Notes under the pieces: generated by a model
Database searches by the model: none
Seen by the model: the letters and a program-made list of their open reading frames with translations, nothing else
What the model was told of the DNA's origin: nothing
Made by a program: the position numbers and the translations under genes
Assembly: GCA_944383265.1 (NCBI GenBank)
Contig: CALWOX010000004.1
Span: 62,001-126,000, forward strand
Direction of reading: 5' to 3'
Source of the DNA: an uncultured Lachnospiraceae bacterium
Lineage (GTDB): Bacteria; Bacillota; Clostridia; Lachnospirales; Lachnospiraceae
DNA length: 64,000 nt
Part shown: piece by piece, positions 1 through 9,490 of the stretch
Numbering within the stretch: position 1 is the first letter of the stretch
Layout of the letters: every line of letters starts with the position of its first letter

Positions 1-219
1 CTTGACCGTCTATATGTTCACTCTGATTATCAAAGAAAAGGCATTGCAACTGATATTTGTAATCAACTGGAGCAAGCGGTTAAAGGAGATATTACTACTC
101 ATGCTTCTATTACTGCAAAGCCTTTCTTTGAAAAAAGAGGTTATAAGATTGTAAAGGAACAACAGGTAGAACGACAAGGAATTTTTCTTACAAATTATGT
201 GATGATAAAGGAACGATAA
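1..219 (+). CDS. GNAT family N-acetyltransferase, C-terminal part
   Basis: The window opens inside this frame; 72 residues remain before TAA. The visible stretch has the GNAT acetyl-CoA-binding signature (YVHSDYQRKGIATDICNQLE, compare Q/R-x-x-G-x-G/A), followed by the usual 'FFEKRGYK' strand-turn near the C-terminus. GNAT enzymes transfer acetyl from acetyl-CoA to an amine; the substrate cannot be read from this piece. Its codons (CAA, ATT, TTT, CGT, ACT) differ clearly from the ATA/AGA/CTT-rich style of the rest of the window, which hints at recent acquisition. It converges on the activase gene across a shared terminator. Confidence 0.75.
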   Translation, partial: LDRLYVHSDYQRKGIATDICNQLEQAVKGDITTHASITAKPFFEKRGYKIVKEQQVERQGIFLTNYVMIKER

Positions 220-275
220 ATTCCGATTTGTCGGTTGTCAGTCCCCATAATATTTATAACAGAACAGAAAATATA

Positions 276-340
276 AAAAGCCTTTTGCTTATTAAGCCGA
301 CTGCGAACGCACCGGCTTTTGCAAAAGGCTTTTATTTTTT
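276..340. terminator. bidirectional intrinsic terminator
   Basis: A 13-bp perfect inverted repeat (AAAAGCCTTTTGC at 276-288, GCAAAAGGCTTTT at 321-333) encloses a second stem (AAGCCG 294-299 / CGGCTT 313-318). It is followed by a T-run on the plus strand and preceded by an A-run that serves the minus strand. It lies between convergent genes. Confidence 0.8.
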
Positions 341-356
341 CGTTATTATAATTTAT

Positions 357-3300
357 CTACTTGCAGGCCGTCTTCTTCTCATCAACCTGTTTCCTAAGAT
401 TCTTTTGTGCTGTCGCAAGCATCAGCTTTATCCTGTTGAGCTGGTTTACCTCCGAGGCTCCGGGGTCGTAATCGACGGCAATGATATTTGCCTCAGGGTA
501 GGCATGCCTCAGCTCCTTTATGACTCCCTTTCCTACTATATGGTTGGGGAGACAGCCGAAGGGCTGGGTGCATACTATATTGTTTACGCCCTCATGGATG
601 AGCTCAAGCATTTCTCCTGTAAGGAACCATCCCTCACCTGTCTGATTACCTATGGATACAAAGCTCTTAGCCATCTCGGCAAGCTCCCTGATGTCTGAGG
701 GAGGAGTGAAGTGCTTTGAGCGCGCAAGCTCCTTCTTTGCCGTGGCTCTGAAGGATTCCAGAAGCTTTATGCCCATGTTTGAAAGGGTTGCAGTCTTTTT
801 CTTGCCTCCAAGGTGCTCATACTTGAAGTTGCTGTTGTAGAAGCAGTAGAGGAGGAAATCCATTAGGTCGGGCATTACGCACTCCGCACCCTCGCTCTCA
901 AGAAGCTCTACTATGTGATTATTTGCAAGGGGAGAGAATTTTACAAGTATCTCTCCGACAACTCCGACCTTGGGCTTCTTTACATCAGACATGGGAAGGT
1001 TGTCAAAATCTCTTATTATTCCCTTTACATTTCTTGAGAATCCCAAAAAGTCAGGAGCCTTCTTGCTCAAATGTCTCAGGCATATCCTGAACCACTTCTC
1101 ATGGAGAAGATCTGCAGAGCCCTTCTTTAGCTCATAGGGCCTTGTGGCATAGAGACAGCGCATGAATATGTCGCCGTAAACTATAGCCTGCATGGCCTTT
1201 GTAAGGAGCGGAAGAGTTATCTTGAAGCCGGGATTCGTCTCCATGCCGTTGGCATTTATGGAGATGACAGGTATCTGCGACATTCCCGCTCTCTCAAGAG
1301 CTCTCCTGATAAATCCTATGTAATTTGATGCTCTGCAGCCGCCTCCTGTCTGAGACATGATGACGGCTGTCCTATCGAGGTCATATTTTCCTGACAAAAG
1401 AGCCTCCATGATCTGTCCTATAACTATAAGAGAAGGGTAGCAGGCGTCATTATTTACATACTTGAGTCCTGTATCCACAGCCGACTTGTTGTCGTTTTTA
1501 AGTACCTCTATCTTGTAGCCGAAGTTTCTTATGGCAGGCTCAAGAAGGCTGAAGTGAATAGGGGACATCTGAGGGCAGAGAAGAGTATAATCCTTCTTCA
1601 TTTCCTTGGTGAAAAGTTTCCTCTCGTAGGCTGAGGACTTGACCTCTCTCTTTATATGCCTCTCGTCTCTTACCCTGAGAGCGGCTATAAGGGAACGTAT
1701 CCTTATCCTTGCGGCTCCGAGGTTGTTTACCTCATCTATCTTAAGCACGGTATATATCTTTCCCGAGCCTGTAAGTATGTCGGAAACCTGATCTGTCGTT
1801 ACAGCGTCAAGTCCGCAGCCGAAGGAATTCAGCTGTACAAGATCAAGATCGTCTCTGGTCTTTACAAAAGATGCCGCGCGATAGAGCCTTGAATGGTACA
1901 TCCACTGGTCTGTAACTATAGTGGGCCTTTCCACCTTTCCGAGATGAGATATGCTGTCCTCGGTAAGCACGGCAAATCCGTAGGAGGTTATCATTTCAGG
2001 TATACCGTGATGTATCTCGGGGTCGGTATGATAGGGCCTTCCGGCAAGGACTATTCCTCTGTGTCCGGTCTCCTCCATCCACTTTAAGGTCTCCTCCCCC
2101 TTTTTCTCCATGTCATCTCTCGACTTAAGGAGTTCCTCCCATGCAAGGTGGGCGGCTCTCTTTATTTCCTCCTCGGTCATGGCGGGAACAGTCTGACCGT
2201 ATTTATTTACGGTTTCGGTTCCGTATTTTGCCATAAACTCCTTTACGAGGGCGGAGGTAAGAATCTCCTCCGAGGTAAAGGCGAGGAAAGGGTTCATGAA
2301 ATCTATATCTTTGTCCTTTATGGACTCTACATTATTTTTTATGTTCTCCGCATATGAGGTGACCATGGGGCAGTTGTAATGGTTGCCCGCATCGGGAGTC
2401 TCATTCCTCTCATAAGGTATGCAGGGATAGAATATAAAACGTATGTCATTCTTTATGAGCCACTCCACATGTCCGTGAACTATCTTTGCAGGGTAGCACT
2501 CGGACTCCGAGGGAATGGACTCGATACCGAGCTCATATATCTGCCTTGTGGATACAGGACTTAATACTGTGCGGAACTTAAGCTCTCTGAAGAATGTGGC
2601 CCAGAAGGGATAATTCTCATACATGTTGAGAACTCTGGGTATTCCAACGACTCCTCTTTGAGCAATGTCCTCTGTAAGAGGCTCGTATCCGAACATCCTC
2701 TTAAGCTTGTAATCAAAGAGATTGGGGATCTCCTTGCGGCTTTTTTCCTTTCCGAGACCACGCTCGCAGCGGTTTCCTGACACAAAGTTCCTGCTTCCCT
2801 CAAACTGATTTATGGTGAGGACACAGTTGTTATTGCACCCCTTACACCTTGTCATAGAGGTCTTGTACTTGAGATTTATGATCTGATCCAAGGAAAGCAT
2901 GCTGCTCTTTTGTCCGTGATAACGCTCTCTTGCTATAAGGGCCGCGCCGAAGGCGCCCATTATTCCCGCTATATCAGGGCGAATTGCATGAGCTCCGGAT
3001 ATCTTTTCAAAGCTCCTTAAGACCGCATCGTTATAAAATGTTCCTCCCTGGGTCACGATATGCTCGCCGAGATCCTTGGCGGAGGTTATTTTTATTACCT
3101 TATATAATGCATTCTTTATGACAGAGTAGGCAAGGCCTGCAGAGATATCCGCTACAGTGGCTCCCTCCTTTTGGGCCTGCTTTACATTTGAGTTCATAAA
3201 TACAGTGCAGCGCTGTCCGAGGTCAGTGGGATTTTTTGCAAAAAGTGCCTCTTTTGCAAAGTCCTCGACAGAATAGTTAAGAGATTTTGCAAAGGTCTCT

Positions 3301-4739
3301 ATAAATGAACCGCAGCCTGAGGAGCAGGCTTCATTCAGCTGGACAGAATCCACAGTACCGTCCTTTATCCTTATGCACTTCATGTCCTGACCGCCTATAT
3401 CGAGGATGCAGTCCACCTCGGGGTCAAAAAATGCGGCGGCATAGTAGTGCGAGATAGTTTCTACCTCTCCCTCGTCAAGCATGAAGGCCGCCTTTAAAAG
3501 TGCTTCTCCGTAGCCTGTAGAGCAGGAGTAGGCTATAGTGCTTTCCTTGGGCAAGAGCTCCTTTATCTCCTTTACAGCCTTTATCGCTGTGGCAAGAGGC
3601 GAACCGTTGTTTCCCTCGTAAAATCTGTAGAGAAGGGAACCGTCCTCACCGACCAAGGCAAGCTTTGTGGTGGTGGAGCCTGCATCTATGCCCAAAAAGC
3701 ACTTTCCTTTGTAGGTCCTTATATCAGCCTTTTTGACATTTGCTTTTTCGTGTCGCTTAAGGAATTCATCATATTCCGCCTGATCCTTAAAAAGCGGCTC
3801 AAGCCTCTTTATCTCGGTATCAAGCTTTATTCCCTTCCTGAGCATTGAGATGAGATCATCAATGTCGATCTCCGTCACCTTCATATTTGAGAAGGTGCTG
3901 TCATTTTCCTCTCCCTCCTTCGGAAGGCTCATGGCTGAGCCTACAGCCGCAAAAAGATGAGAGTTTTCGGGAGCTATCACATGCTCGTCTGTGAGTTTAA
4001 GTGTCCTTATGAACGCATTCCTCAGCTCCGACAAAAAGTGAAGCGGTCCTCCCAAAAATGCCACATTTCCTCTTATGGGCTTTCCACAGGCAAGGCCTGA
4101 AATAGTCTGATTTACAACAGCCTGAAATATAGAAGCGGCAAGATCCTCATGGGTAGCACCCTCATTAATAAGAGGCTGAATGTCGGACTTTGCGAAAACT
4201 CCGCATCTTGCGGCAATGGGATAGATAGCCTTATAGCTCTTTGCATATTCGTTAAGTCCTGCCGCATCAGTCTGTAAAAGAGAGGCCATCTGGTCGATAA
4301 ATGAGCCTGTGCCTCCCGCACATATTCCGTTCATCCTCTGGTCGATGCCGCCTGTAAAATAAATGATCTTCGCATCCTCACCTCCAAGCTCTATGGCTAC
4401 GTCACACTGCGGTGCATAGTCCTGAAGCGAGGTGGCAACGGCAACTACCTCCTGGATAAAGGGGACATTGAGATGTTTTGATATGCTGAGTCCTCCCGAG
4501 CCTGTAACAGCGGGGCGAAGGATGACTTTTCCCAGCTTTTCCTTTGCGTCTGTAAGAATATCGGCAAGAGTCTGCTGAATGTTTGCGAAATGCCTTCTGT
4601 AATCCGAAAACAGTACAGTATTGCTCTCGTCAAGAACAGCCGCCTTTACCGTAGTGGAGCCGATATCGATACCGAGCCGTAAAAGACGGCCCTTCTCACG
4701 GATCCCTTCAATTATTACATTTGACATATTTTTTTGCAT
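357..4739 (-). CDS. giant acyl-CoA dehydratase activase-like protein (double ASKHA + DUF2229/HgdB-like)
   Basis: 1460 residues. The protein has two consecutive BadF/BadG/HgdC-type ATPase modules: GIDIGSTT near residue 23, GGEDAK near 119, CAGGTGS near 140 and RCGVFAKSD near 179; then [10 protein letters not shown] near 350, GGQDMK near 449, ACSSGCGSF near 472 and RCTVFMNS near 510. A CKGCNNNC...RCERG motif follows (about 632-660). The DUF2229/HgdB-like half has Cys in [45 protein letters not shown] and QPFGCLPNH. In this family HgdC-type activators hydrolyse ATP to drive an electron through a [4Fe-4S] cluster to a dehydratase or double-cubane protein. Here activator and acceptor-like parts are on one chain, and no dehydratase subunits lie nearby. 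Start: ATG with AGAGGTAA about 5 nt upstream. Substrate unknown. A paralogue lies at 46080-50564. Confidence 0.85.
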   Translation of the reverse strand: MQKNMSNVIIEGIREKGRLLRLGIDIGSTTVKAAVLDESNTVLFSDYRRHFANIQQTLADILTDAKEKLGKVILRPAVTGSGGLSISKHLNVPFIQEVVAVATSLQDYAPQCDVAIELGGEDAKIIYFTGGIDQRMNGICAGGTGSFIDQMASLLQTDAAGLNEYAKSYKAIYPIAARCGVFAKSDIQPLINEGATHEDLAASIFQAVVNQTISGLACGKPIRGNVAFLGGPLHFLSELRNAFIRTLKLTDEHVIAPENSHLFAAVGSAMSLPKEGEENDSTFSNMKVTEIDIDDLISMLRKGIKLDTEIKRLEPLFKDQAEYDEFLKRHEKANVKKADIRTYKGKCFLGIDAGSTTTKLALVGEDGSLLYRFYEGNNGSPLATAIKAVKEIKELLPKESTIAYSCSTGYGEALLKAAFMLDEGEVETISHYYAAAFFDPEVDCILDIGGQDMKCIRIKDGTVDSVQLNEACSSGCGSFIETFAKSLNYSVEDFAKEALFAKNPTDLGQRCTVFMNSNVKQAQKEGATVADISAGLAYSVIKNALYKVIKITSAKDLGEHIVTQGGTFYNDAVLRSFEKISGAHAIRPDIAGIMGAFGAALIARERYHGQKSSMLSLDQIINLKYKTSMTRCKGCNNNCVLTINQFEGSRNFVSGNRCERGLGKEKSRKEIPNLFDYKLKRMFGYEPLTEDIAQRGVVGIPRVLNMYENYPFWATFFRELKFRTVLSPVSTRQIYELGIESIPSESECYPAKIVHGHVEWLIKNDIRFIFYPCIPYERNETPDAGNHYNCPMVTSYAENIKNNVESIKDKDIDFMNPFLAFTSEEILTSALVKEFMAKYGTETVNKYGQTVPAMTEEEIKRAAHLAWEELLKSRDDMEKKGEETLKWMEETGHRGIVLAGRPYHTDPEIHHGIPEMITSYGFAVLTEDSISHLGKVERPTIVTDQWMYHSRLYRAASFVKTRDDLDLVQLNSFGCGLDAVTTDQVSDILTGSGKIYTVLKIDEVNNLGAARIRIRSLIAALRVRDERHIKREVKSSAYERKLFTKEMKKDYTLLCPQMSPIHFSLLEPAIRNFGYKIEVLKNDNKSAVDTGLKYVNNDACYPSLIVIGQIMEALLSGKYDLDRTAVIMSQTGGGCRASNYIGFIRRALERAGMSQIPVISINANGMETNPGFKITLPLLTKAMQAIVYGDIFMRCLYATRPYELKKGSADLLHEKWFRICLRHLSKKAPDFLGFSRNVKGIIRDFDNLPMSDVKKPKVGVVGEILVKFSPLANNHIVELLESEGAECVMPDLMDFLLYCFYNSNFKYEHLGGKKKTATLSNMGIKLLESFRATAKKELARSKHFTPPSDIRELAEMAKSFVSIGNQTGEGWFLTGEMLELIHEGVNNIVCTQPFGCLPNHIVGKGVIKELRHAYPEANIIAVDYDPGASEVNQLNRIKLMLATAQKNLRKQVDEKKTACK

Positions 4740-4812
4740 GAATTACCTCTGTAAGTAGAAATATATAATTATGTAAAAATACATAAAATAAGCTTTCAAA
4801 GAGATTAAAAGC

Positions 4813-4851
4813 TTACCTTTAAGGTAAAGTTATAAAAACAAAAACTTTACC
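4813..4851 (-). promoter_or_regulatory. overlapping dyads in activase leader
   Basis: In the leader of the 357-4739 gene, GGTAAAGTT (4823-4831) and AACTTTACC (4843-4851) form a 9-bp inverted repeat. TTACCTT-T-AAGGTAA (4813-4827) is a perfect 7-1-7 dyad. The two share 4823-4827, so as RNA hairpins they would exclude each other; as DNA they could be operators. No ligand or protein can be assigned. Confidence 0.5.
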
Positions 4852-4856
4852 AACCT

Positions 4857-4862
4857 ATTATA
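4857..4862 (-). promoter_or_regulatory. probable -10 box of activase gene
   Basis: On the minus strand this reads TATAAT, a perfect -10 box, about 118 nt upstream of the activase start codon. No good -35 is present 16-18 nt further upstream, so the promoter may be weak or activator-dependent. The two dyads lie just downstream. Confidence 0.45.
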
Positions 4863-4935
4863 TAGCATATTTTAACATGATATTCCATACGCAAATCCAC
4901 TGAAAAACACTATGAAAATGAAAAAAATTAATGCT

Positions 4936-4966
4936 TTTTAATCTTCTTTTAATCTTCCTATATTAA
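4936..4966 (+). promoter_or_regulatory. tandem 11-bp repeats and promoter before PepSY gene
   Basis: TTTTAATCTTC occurs twice head to tail (4936-4946 and 4947-4957). Exact 11-bp tandem repeats are typical of OmpR/PhoB-family response-regulator sites. A possible -35 (TTAATC, 4938-4943) lies in the first repeat, with TATTAA (4961-4966) as -10 after 17 nt. No two-component genes are in the window, so the regulator is unknown. Confidence 0.5.
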
Positions 4967-5021
4967 TATGAGTACAACAAAAGAAAACAAATCAAAACGA
5001 ACATGAACGGAGGATAAATAA

Positions 5022-5633
5022 ATGAAAAAGAAGATATTGGCTGTAACAATGGCAATGGCGGGAGTGATGGCTTTTGCGGGAGCCGCATATGCGGGAAGCC
5101 TTGCTCAAAGGAACACATCAGATATGATAACCGAGGAGAGGGCAAAGGATATAGCCATCGAGCATTCAAAGGTAAATGAAGAGGATGTAAAGTATATATT
5201 CGCAAAGATCGACAGGGAGCACGGCATGACAGTATATGAGGTTGAATTCTTTGTAAGTGACGGAATCGAGTATGACTATGAGATAAACGCCGCAACAGGT
5301 GAGATAGTAGGATTTGATTATGATGCGGAAATGCATTACAGCTTTGACGGAAGGCCGAGAGAGGAGAGAAGGCGCGACAGGGACAGGCTCATTGCGGAGA
5401 CCTCGGCTGCGGATAACAATGACATAGGAGCGGACAAGGCAAAGAAAAAGGCTCTTGAGGATGCCGGAGTTTCGGAGTCTGAGGTAAGATTTATAGAGTC
5501 CGAGAGAGACCGCGACGACGGACGCATAAAATATGAGATAAAGTTCTTCCACGGAAGTCTCGAGTATGAGTATGAGGTGGACGGCGCAACAGGAAGGATA
5601 ACGGAGCGGGATGTGGAGAGCATATATGATTGA
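5022..5633 (+). CDS. secreted protein with two PepSY domains
   Basis: 203 residues. A classic Sec signal peptide (MKKK, hydrophobic Ala/Met/Gly core, AYAG cleavage near residue 25) is followed by two PepSY-type repeats. Roughly residues 36-100 start TEERAKDIAIEHSKV and end in YDYEINAATGEIVGF; roughly residues 134-200 start GADKAKKKALEDAGV and end in YEYEVDGATGRI. PepSY domains are small exported modules, often tied to protease inhibition or to sensing in the cell envelope. A very acidic/Arg linker (RPREERRRDRDR) joins the repeats. Start: GGAGG about 9 nt before ATG. The gene has its own promoter region and a terminator directly behind it, so it is monocistronic. The partner protein is unknown. 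Confidence 0.85.
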   Translation: MKKKILAVTMAMAGVMAFAGAAYAGSLAQRNTSDMITEERAKDIAIEHSKVNEEDVKYIFAKIDREHGMTVYEVEFFVSDGIEYDYEINAATGEIVGFDYDAEMHYSFDGRPREERRRDRDRLIAETSAADNNDIGADKAKKKALEDAGVSESEVRFIESERDRDDGRIKYEIKFFHGSLEYEYEVDGATGRITERDVESIYD

Positions 5634-5658
5634 TACGGAAAATGTGTCGGATAATATT

Positions 5659-5690
5659 AAATGTCAGGGCGAAAAAGTCCTGACATTTTT
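5659..5690 (+). terminator. intrinsic terminator after PepSY gene
   Basis: AAATGTCAGG (5659-5668) pairs with CCTGACATTT (5679-5688), a 10-bp stem, followed by T residues. Confidence 0.85.
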
Positions 5691-5726
5691 ATGCTTTTTA
5701 ATACCCGGATTTAACAATTATGTAAA

Positions 5727-5756
5727 TTGACAAAGCTTTGTGCAAAAGCTTATAAT
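5727..5756 (+). promoter_or_regulatory. consensus sigma-A promoter of corA
   Basis: TTGACA (5727-5732), an 18-nt spacer and TATAAT (5751-5756): both boxes are perfect. The spacer carries a dyad (AAAGCTTT at 5732-5739, AAAAGCTT at 5744-5751), which could be an operator under the polymerase. Confidence 0.8.
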
Positions 5757-5805
5757 GTACGGTAGCTATGCAAAACTGTAAATATATCGAAGAACAGGAG
5801 GCATT

Positions 5806-6741
5806 ATGGTACGTTATTACTTGACAGAAAATGGCATATTAAACGAAAAACAGGAAGCGCAATCCGGCTGTTGGATAGTCATGATACACCCAAGTGCCTC
5901 GGAGATAGAGGAGATAGCTGCCGTTGCGGATATAGATATAGATGATCTTAAGTCCCCTCTGGACGAGGAGGAGAGATCCCGTATAGAGTTTGAGGACAAT
6001 TATACTCTGCTCCTTGTGGATATCCCCAGCATTGAGGAGAGGAACGGGACCGATTGGTTCGAGACCCTGCCTATGGGTATCTTCTCAACCGACAAATATA
6101 TGATAACGGTGTGTCTGCAGGACACACCTATACTTGAGGCCTTCATAAAAGGCAGGATAAGGAATTTCCATACTTATATGAAGACGCGCTTTATCCTTCA
6201 GATACTTTACAGAAATGCATCTCTTTTCCTTCAGTACCTGCGTGTCATAGACAAAAAGTCGGAGGTCATAGAGAGAAAACTCCATCAGTCCCAGAAAAAC
6301 AAGGAACTCATAGAGCTTCTTGAGTTGGAAAAGTCACTGGTTTACTTTACCACATCTCTCAGAGGAAACGAGATGGTTTTGGAGAAGCTCCTTAAATCCG
6401 AGAGGATAAAGAAATACCCCGATGACGAGGATCTGCTTGAGGATGTTATAGTCGAGAACAAGCAGGCCATAGAGATGGCGGGCATATACAGCGGAATACT
6501 TTCGGGCACGATGGACGCCTTCGCTTCGGTAATAAGCAACAACCAGAACCTTGTAATGAAGACTCTTGCAGCTATAACTATAGTTATGTCAATACCGAAC
6601 ATAATAGCGGGATTCTTCGGAATGAATGTCAGCGACATACCATTAAGCAGGATGCCCTATGCCTTCCTTATTATATGCGTAATAACTCTGGCTATCGTCG
6701 GAATAGCTGTATATATTTTAAAGAGGAAGGATATGTTCTAA
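5806..6741 (+). CDS. corA: CorA family magnesium/divalent cation transporter
   Basis: 311 residues, normal for CorA. A long acidic cytoplasmic N-terminal region and coiled-coil-like helix (about 130-230) lead to two C-terminal membrane helices. The first ends in FFGMNVSDIP, the GMN signature that forms the Mg2+ selectivity loop of CorA pentamers. The C-terminus is the usual short basic tail (ILKRKDMF). CorA channels carry Mg2+ (also Co2+, Ni2+) down the membrane potential. Start: AACAGGAGG 5 nt before ATG. The rhomboid-like gene follows 33 nt later and may share the transcript. Confidence 0.93.
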   Translation: MVRYYLTENGILNEKQEAQSGCWIVMIHPSASEIEEIAAVADIDIDDLKSPLDEEERSRIEFEDNYTLLLVDIPSIEERNGTDWFETLPMGIFSTDKYMITVCLQDTPILEAFIKGRIRNFHTYMKTRFILQILYRNASLFLQYLRVIDKKSEVIERKLHQSQKNKELIELLELEKSLVYFTTSLRGNEMVLEKLLKSERIKKYPDDEDLLEDVIVENKQAIEMAGIYSGILSGTMDAFASVISNNQNLVMKTLAAITIVMSIPNIIAGFFGMNVSDIPLSRMPYAFLIICVITLAIVGIAVYILKRKDMF

Positions 6742-6774
6742 AATATAAAGAAAAGAAAGGAAATATTTATTCAG

Positions 6775-7470
6775 ATGGATTTAGGAAGCCGTTACAGCAG
6801 GTTCAGAGGCAAGTATCAGAAATACGCTATCCACGATCTGGCTCTGTATGTAAGCATCATCTTTGCGGTGGGACTTTTGATACAGCTTGTAAACCCCGGC
6901 TTTTATTTTGAAAGCCTTGCCTTCATTCCCCAAAGAGTGATGAGCGGAGAGATATGGAGGATACTGACAGCTATTTTTTATCCCCCTTCTATGGGTGATT
7001 TTTTCTGGACTATTCTCGCGATAATGGTCTGGTACTCCATGAGCAGAAGCCTTCAGGCTTGGTGGGGAGACTTTGATTTTAACATTTATTTTTTTGGGAG
7101 CCTTTTCTTAAATGAGATAGTGCTTTTGGTGCTGAGCCTTATAATGGGCAGAGGCTCTGTCATATCGGTGCTCCCCTTCCTGCCCACATACATGTATTTT
7201 TCGGTGTTTATGGCCTATGCCATAACCTTCCCCGAGTCACAGTTCCTCATTATGTTTGTCCTTCCTGTAAAGGCAAAGCACCTTGCTGTCGTGGAGGTGG
7301 CTATATACCTCTATGAGTTCCTGAGAGGCGCGTGGATCGTAAAGCTCTATATCTTTTTGGCTTTTGCGGGAGTTATAATATATTTTATGATACAGGACAG
7401 AAACAACCACATAATTTCAAATTGGAAGTGGAAGCTTAAGCAGTGGCAGAGGAGAAGAAACTTCAGATAA
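6775..7470 (+). CDS. rhomboid-like multi-pass membrane protein without catalytic dyad
   Basis: 231 residues with about six hydrophobic helices and a basic C-terminal tail (KWKLKQWQRRRNFR). GEIWRILTAIFYPPS resembles the L1 loop of rhomboids (W-R-x-x-T-x-x-F). The active-site G-x-S-G of TM4 and the TM6 His are not found, so it resembles derlin/pseudo-rhomboid proteins rather than a protease. The function is unknown; such proteins bind or chaperone membrane substrates in other organisms. AAAGGAAA lies about 12 nt before the ATG, a rather wide spacing. The gene sits between corA and pyk in the same direction. Confidence 0.6.
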   Translation: MDLGSRYSRFRGKYQKYAIHDLALYVSIIFAVGLLIQLVNPGFYFESLAFIPQRVMSGEIWRILTAIFYPPSMGDFFWTILAIMVWYSMSRSLQAWWGDFDFNIYFFGSLFLNEIVLLVLSLIMGRGSVISVLPFLPTYMYFSVFMAYAITFPESQFLIMFVLPVKAKHLAVVEVAIYLYEFLRGAWIVKLYIFLAFAGVIIYFMIQDRNNHIISNWKWKLKQWQRRRNFR

Positions 7471-7485
7471 AGGAGAGATGCAGCT

Positions 7486-8922
7486 ATGAGACACACAAAG
7501 ATCATATGTACTATGGGGCCGAATGCGGACAACAAGGAGCTCCTTACAGCCCTCGCGAGGGAATACATGGATGTTGCAAGATTTAACTTTTCCCACGGAG
7601 ACCATGAAGAGCATAAGGAGAGGCTTGAGCTCCTCAAGGAGGTAAGAAAAGAAGTAAAGCGGCCTATAGCAGCTCTGCTTGATACGAAAGGCCCGGAGAT
7701 AAGGACAGGACTCCTTAAGGATCATAAGAAGGTGGAACTTAAGGAAGGAGAAGAGATAGTCCTTACGGTAGATGAATGTGAGTGCGATGCAAAGAGAGTA
7801 TATGTAAACTATGCCGGACTCCGTGAGGATATAAGTGCGGGTAATCATATACTTATAGATGACGGACTCATAGACCTTGAGGTACTTGAGGTAAAGGGAA
7901 ACGACATAGTCTGTAAGATCATAAACGGCGGTGAGCTGGGAGAGCAGAAGGGTGTTAACGTACCCAATGTCAAGATAAAGCTTCCTTCACTTACAGACAA
8001 GGATATAGAGGATATCAAATTCGGTATAAAAGAAGACTTTGACATAATAGCAGCCTCCTTCGTAAGAGACGCCGAGTGCATAAGGAAGATAAGACACATA
8101 TTGGATGAGGCCGGCTCTCACATGCTCATAATTGCAAAGATAGAGAACCAGGAGGGTGTCGACAATATAGACGAGATAATTAAGGAGGCTGACGGAATAA
8201 TGGTCGCAAGAGGCGACATGGGCGTCGAGATACCTCCTCAGAAGCTCCCTCACATCCAGAAGTCAATAATCAAAAAGTGCAATATGGAGGGAAAGCTTGT
8301 CATAACAGCTACCCAGATGCTCGACAGTATGATAAGAAATCCCCGTCCCACAAGGGCCGAGGTCACTGACGTGGCAAATGCCGTATATGACGGAACAGAC
8401 TGCGTAATGCTCTCAGGAGAGACAGCCATGGGTAAGTACCCGGTGGAGGCCCTTACCATGATGGCACAGGTAGTAGAGGATGCCGAGAAATTCCTTGATT
8501 ATGAGGGCTACAGAAAGAGGAAAGTATCAAGTGCTCTTATGAGCAGGGTTTCAAATTCTGTATCCTACGCCGCTGTATCCACAGCTATGGATCTGGGGGC
8601 GGAGGCTATAGTGGCACCCACCCTCACAGGATATACCGCAAGGCTCCTCAGCAAGTGGAGACCCGAGACTCCTATATACGCTATGTCTCCCAGCATGGCA
8701 ACCGTCAGAAAATGTATGATGATGTGGGGAATTATTCCCATATGGTCAAGAAGAGCGGATTCTACAGATGAGCTCATAGAGGACTCTATAGTAGAACTCA
8801 AGGAAGCGGGATATCTGAAGCATGATGATACCGCTGTGGTGACAGCAGGAGTTTTAAGCTACAGAAGCAGACATGAGGCCGCAAAGGACACCAACATCAT
8901 GCAGGTCGTAAAGGTGATGTAA
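7486..8922 (+). CDS. pyk: pyruvate kinase
   Basis: 478 residues, the length of a PK without the extra C-terminal PEP-utiliser domain seen in Bacillus. It opens with TKIICTMGPNADN, the substrate-binding strand. The signature IIAKIENQEGVDNIDEI contains the catalytic Lys. MVARGDMGVEIP, ATQMLDSMI and the MLSGETAMG loop are all present, followed by the regulatory C domain (from about 350). It makes pyruvate and ATP from PEP and ADP in the cytoplasm. AAAGGAGAG lies upstream of the ATG. The Nudix gene starts 2 nt after the stop, so pyk-Nudix-apt look like one operon. Confidence 0.97.
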   Translation: MRHTKIICTMGPNADNKELLTALAREYMDVARFNFSHGDHEEHKERLELLKEVRKEVKRPIAALLDTKGPEIRTGLLKDHKKVELKEGEEIVLTVDECECDAKRVYVNYAGLREDISAGNHILIDDGLIDLEVLEVKGNDIVCKIINGGELGEQKGVNVPNVKIKLPSLTDKDIEDIKFGIKEDFDIIAASFVRDAECIRKIRHILDEAGSHMLIIAKIENQEGVDNIDEIIKEADGIMVARGDMGVEIPPQKLPHIQKSIIKKCNMEGKLVITATQMLDSMIRNPRPTRAEVTDVANAVYDGTDCVMLSGETAMGKYPVEALTMMAQVVEDAEKFLDYEGYRKRKVSSALMSRVSNSVSYAAVSTAMDLGAEAIVAPTLTGYTARLLSKWRPETPIYAMSPSMATVRKCMMMWGIIPIWSRRADSTDELIEDSIVELKEAGYLKHDDTAVVTAGVLSYRSRHEAAKDTNIMQVVKVM

Positions 8923-8924
8923 TT

Positions 8925-9479
8925 ATGGATAAAGAAAAGGTTCCTGTTGAGATACTTGAGAGAAAGATTGCTCACAAGGGAAAGATACTCACCATGTATG
9001 ATGATACGGTGAGGGTAAACGGAAATATTACACACTGGGATTTTATACATCATGACGGTGCGGCGGCGGTGCTCCCTGTCACCGCCGAGGGTAAGATCCT
9101 CATGGTTCGTCAGTACAGACACGCATTGGGGAGATTTACCCTTGAGATACCTGCAGGAAAGCTGGACTCCCCGGATGAGCCGAAGATCGAGTGTGCAAAA
9201 AGAGAACTTGAGGAAGAGACAGGCTATAGGGCGGGCAATATAAGACCTCTTATAAACGTGAACACCACGGTGGCTTTCTGCGATGAGTTTATAGGTGTAT
9301 TCCTTGCCACAGATCTTCAGAAAAGCTGTCAGCATCTCGATGATGATGAGGATATAAATGTTGAGGAGTGGGAGCTCTCGGACCTTATAGAAAAGATATT
9401 CAAGCTTGAGATTACGGATTCAAAGACCATAGCGGCAATAATGTCCTATGCCGCCTTATTAAGAGGATCCGAAAAATAG
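8925..9479 (+). CDS. nudF: Nudix hydrolase, probable ADP-ribose pyrophosphatase
   Basis: 184 residues. An N-terminal strand region with VRQYRHALGRFTLEIPAGK, typical of ADP-ribose pyrophosphatases, runs straight into the Nudix box. The box has E-x7-REL-x-EE-x-GY (ECAKRELEEETGY), with one residue more than the usual G-x5-E at its front. The likely reaction is ADP-ribose to AMP plus ribose-5-phosphate with Mg2+. The ribosome site (AAGGTG) lies in the end of pyk. Placement between pyk and apt suggests nucleotide housekeeping. The exact substrate is inferred from family resemblance. Confidence 0.85.
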   Translation: MDKEKVPVEILERKIAHKGKILTMYDDTVRVNGNITHWDFIHHDGAAAVLPVTAEGKILMVRQYRHALGRFTLEIPAGKLDSPDEPKIECAKRELEEETGYRAGNIRPLINVNTTVAFCDEFIGVFLATDLQKSCQHLDDDEDINVEEWELSDLIEKIFKLEITDSKTIAAIMSYAALLRGSEK

Positions 9480-9490
9480 AGGTGGAAAAA

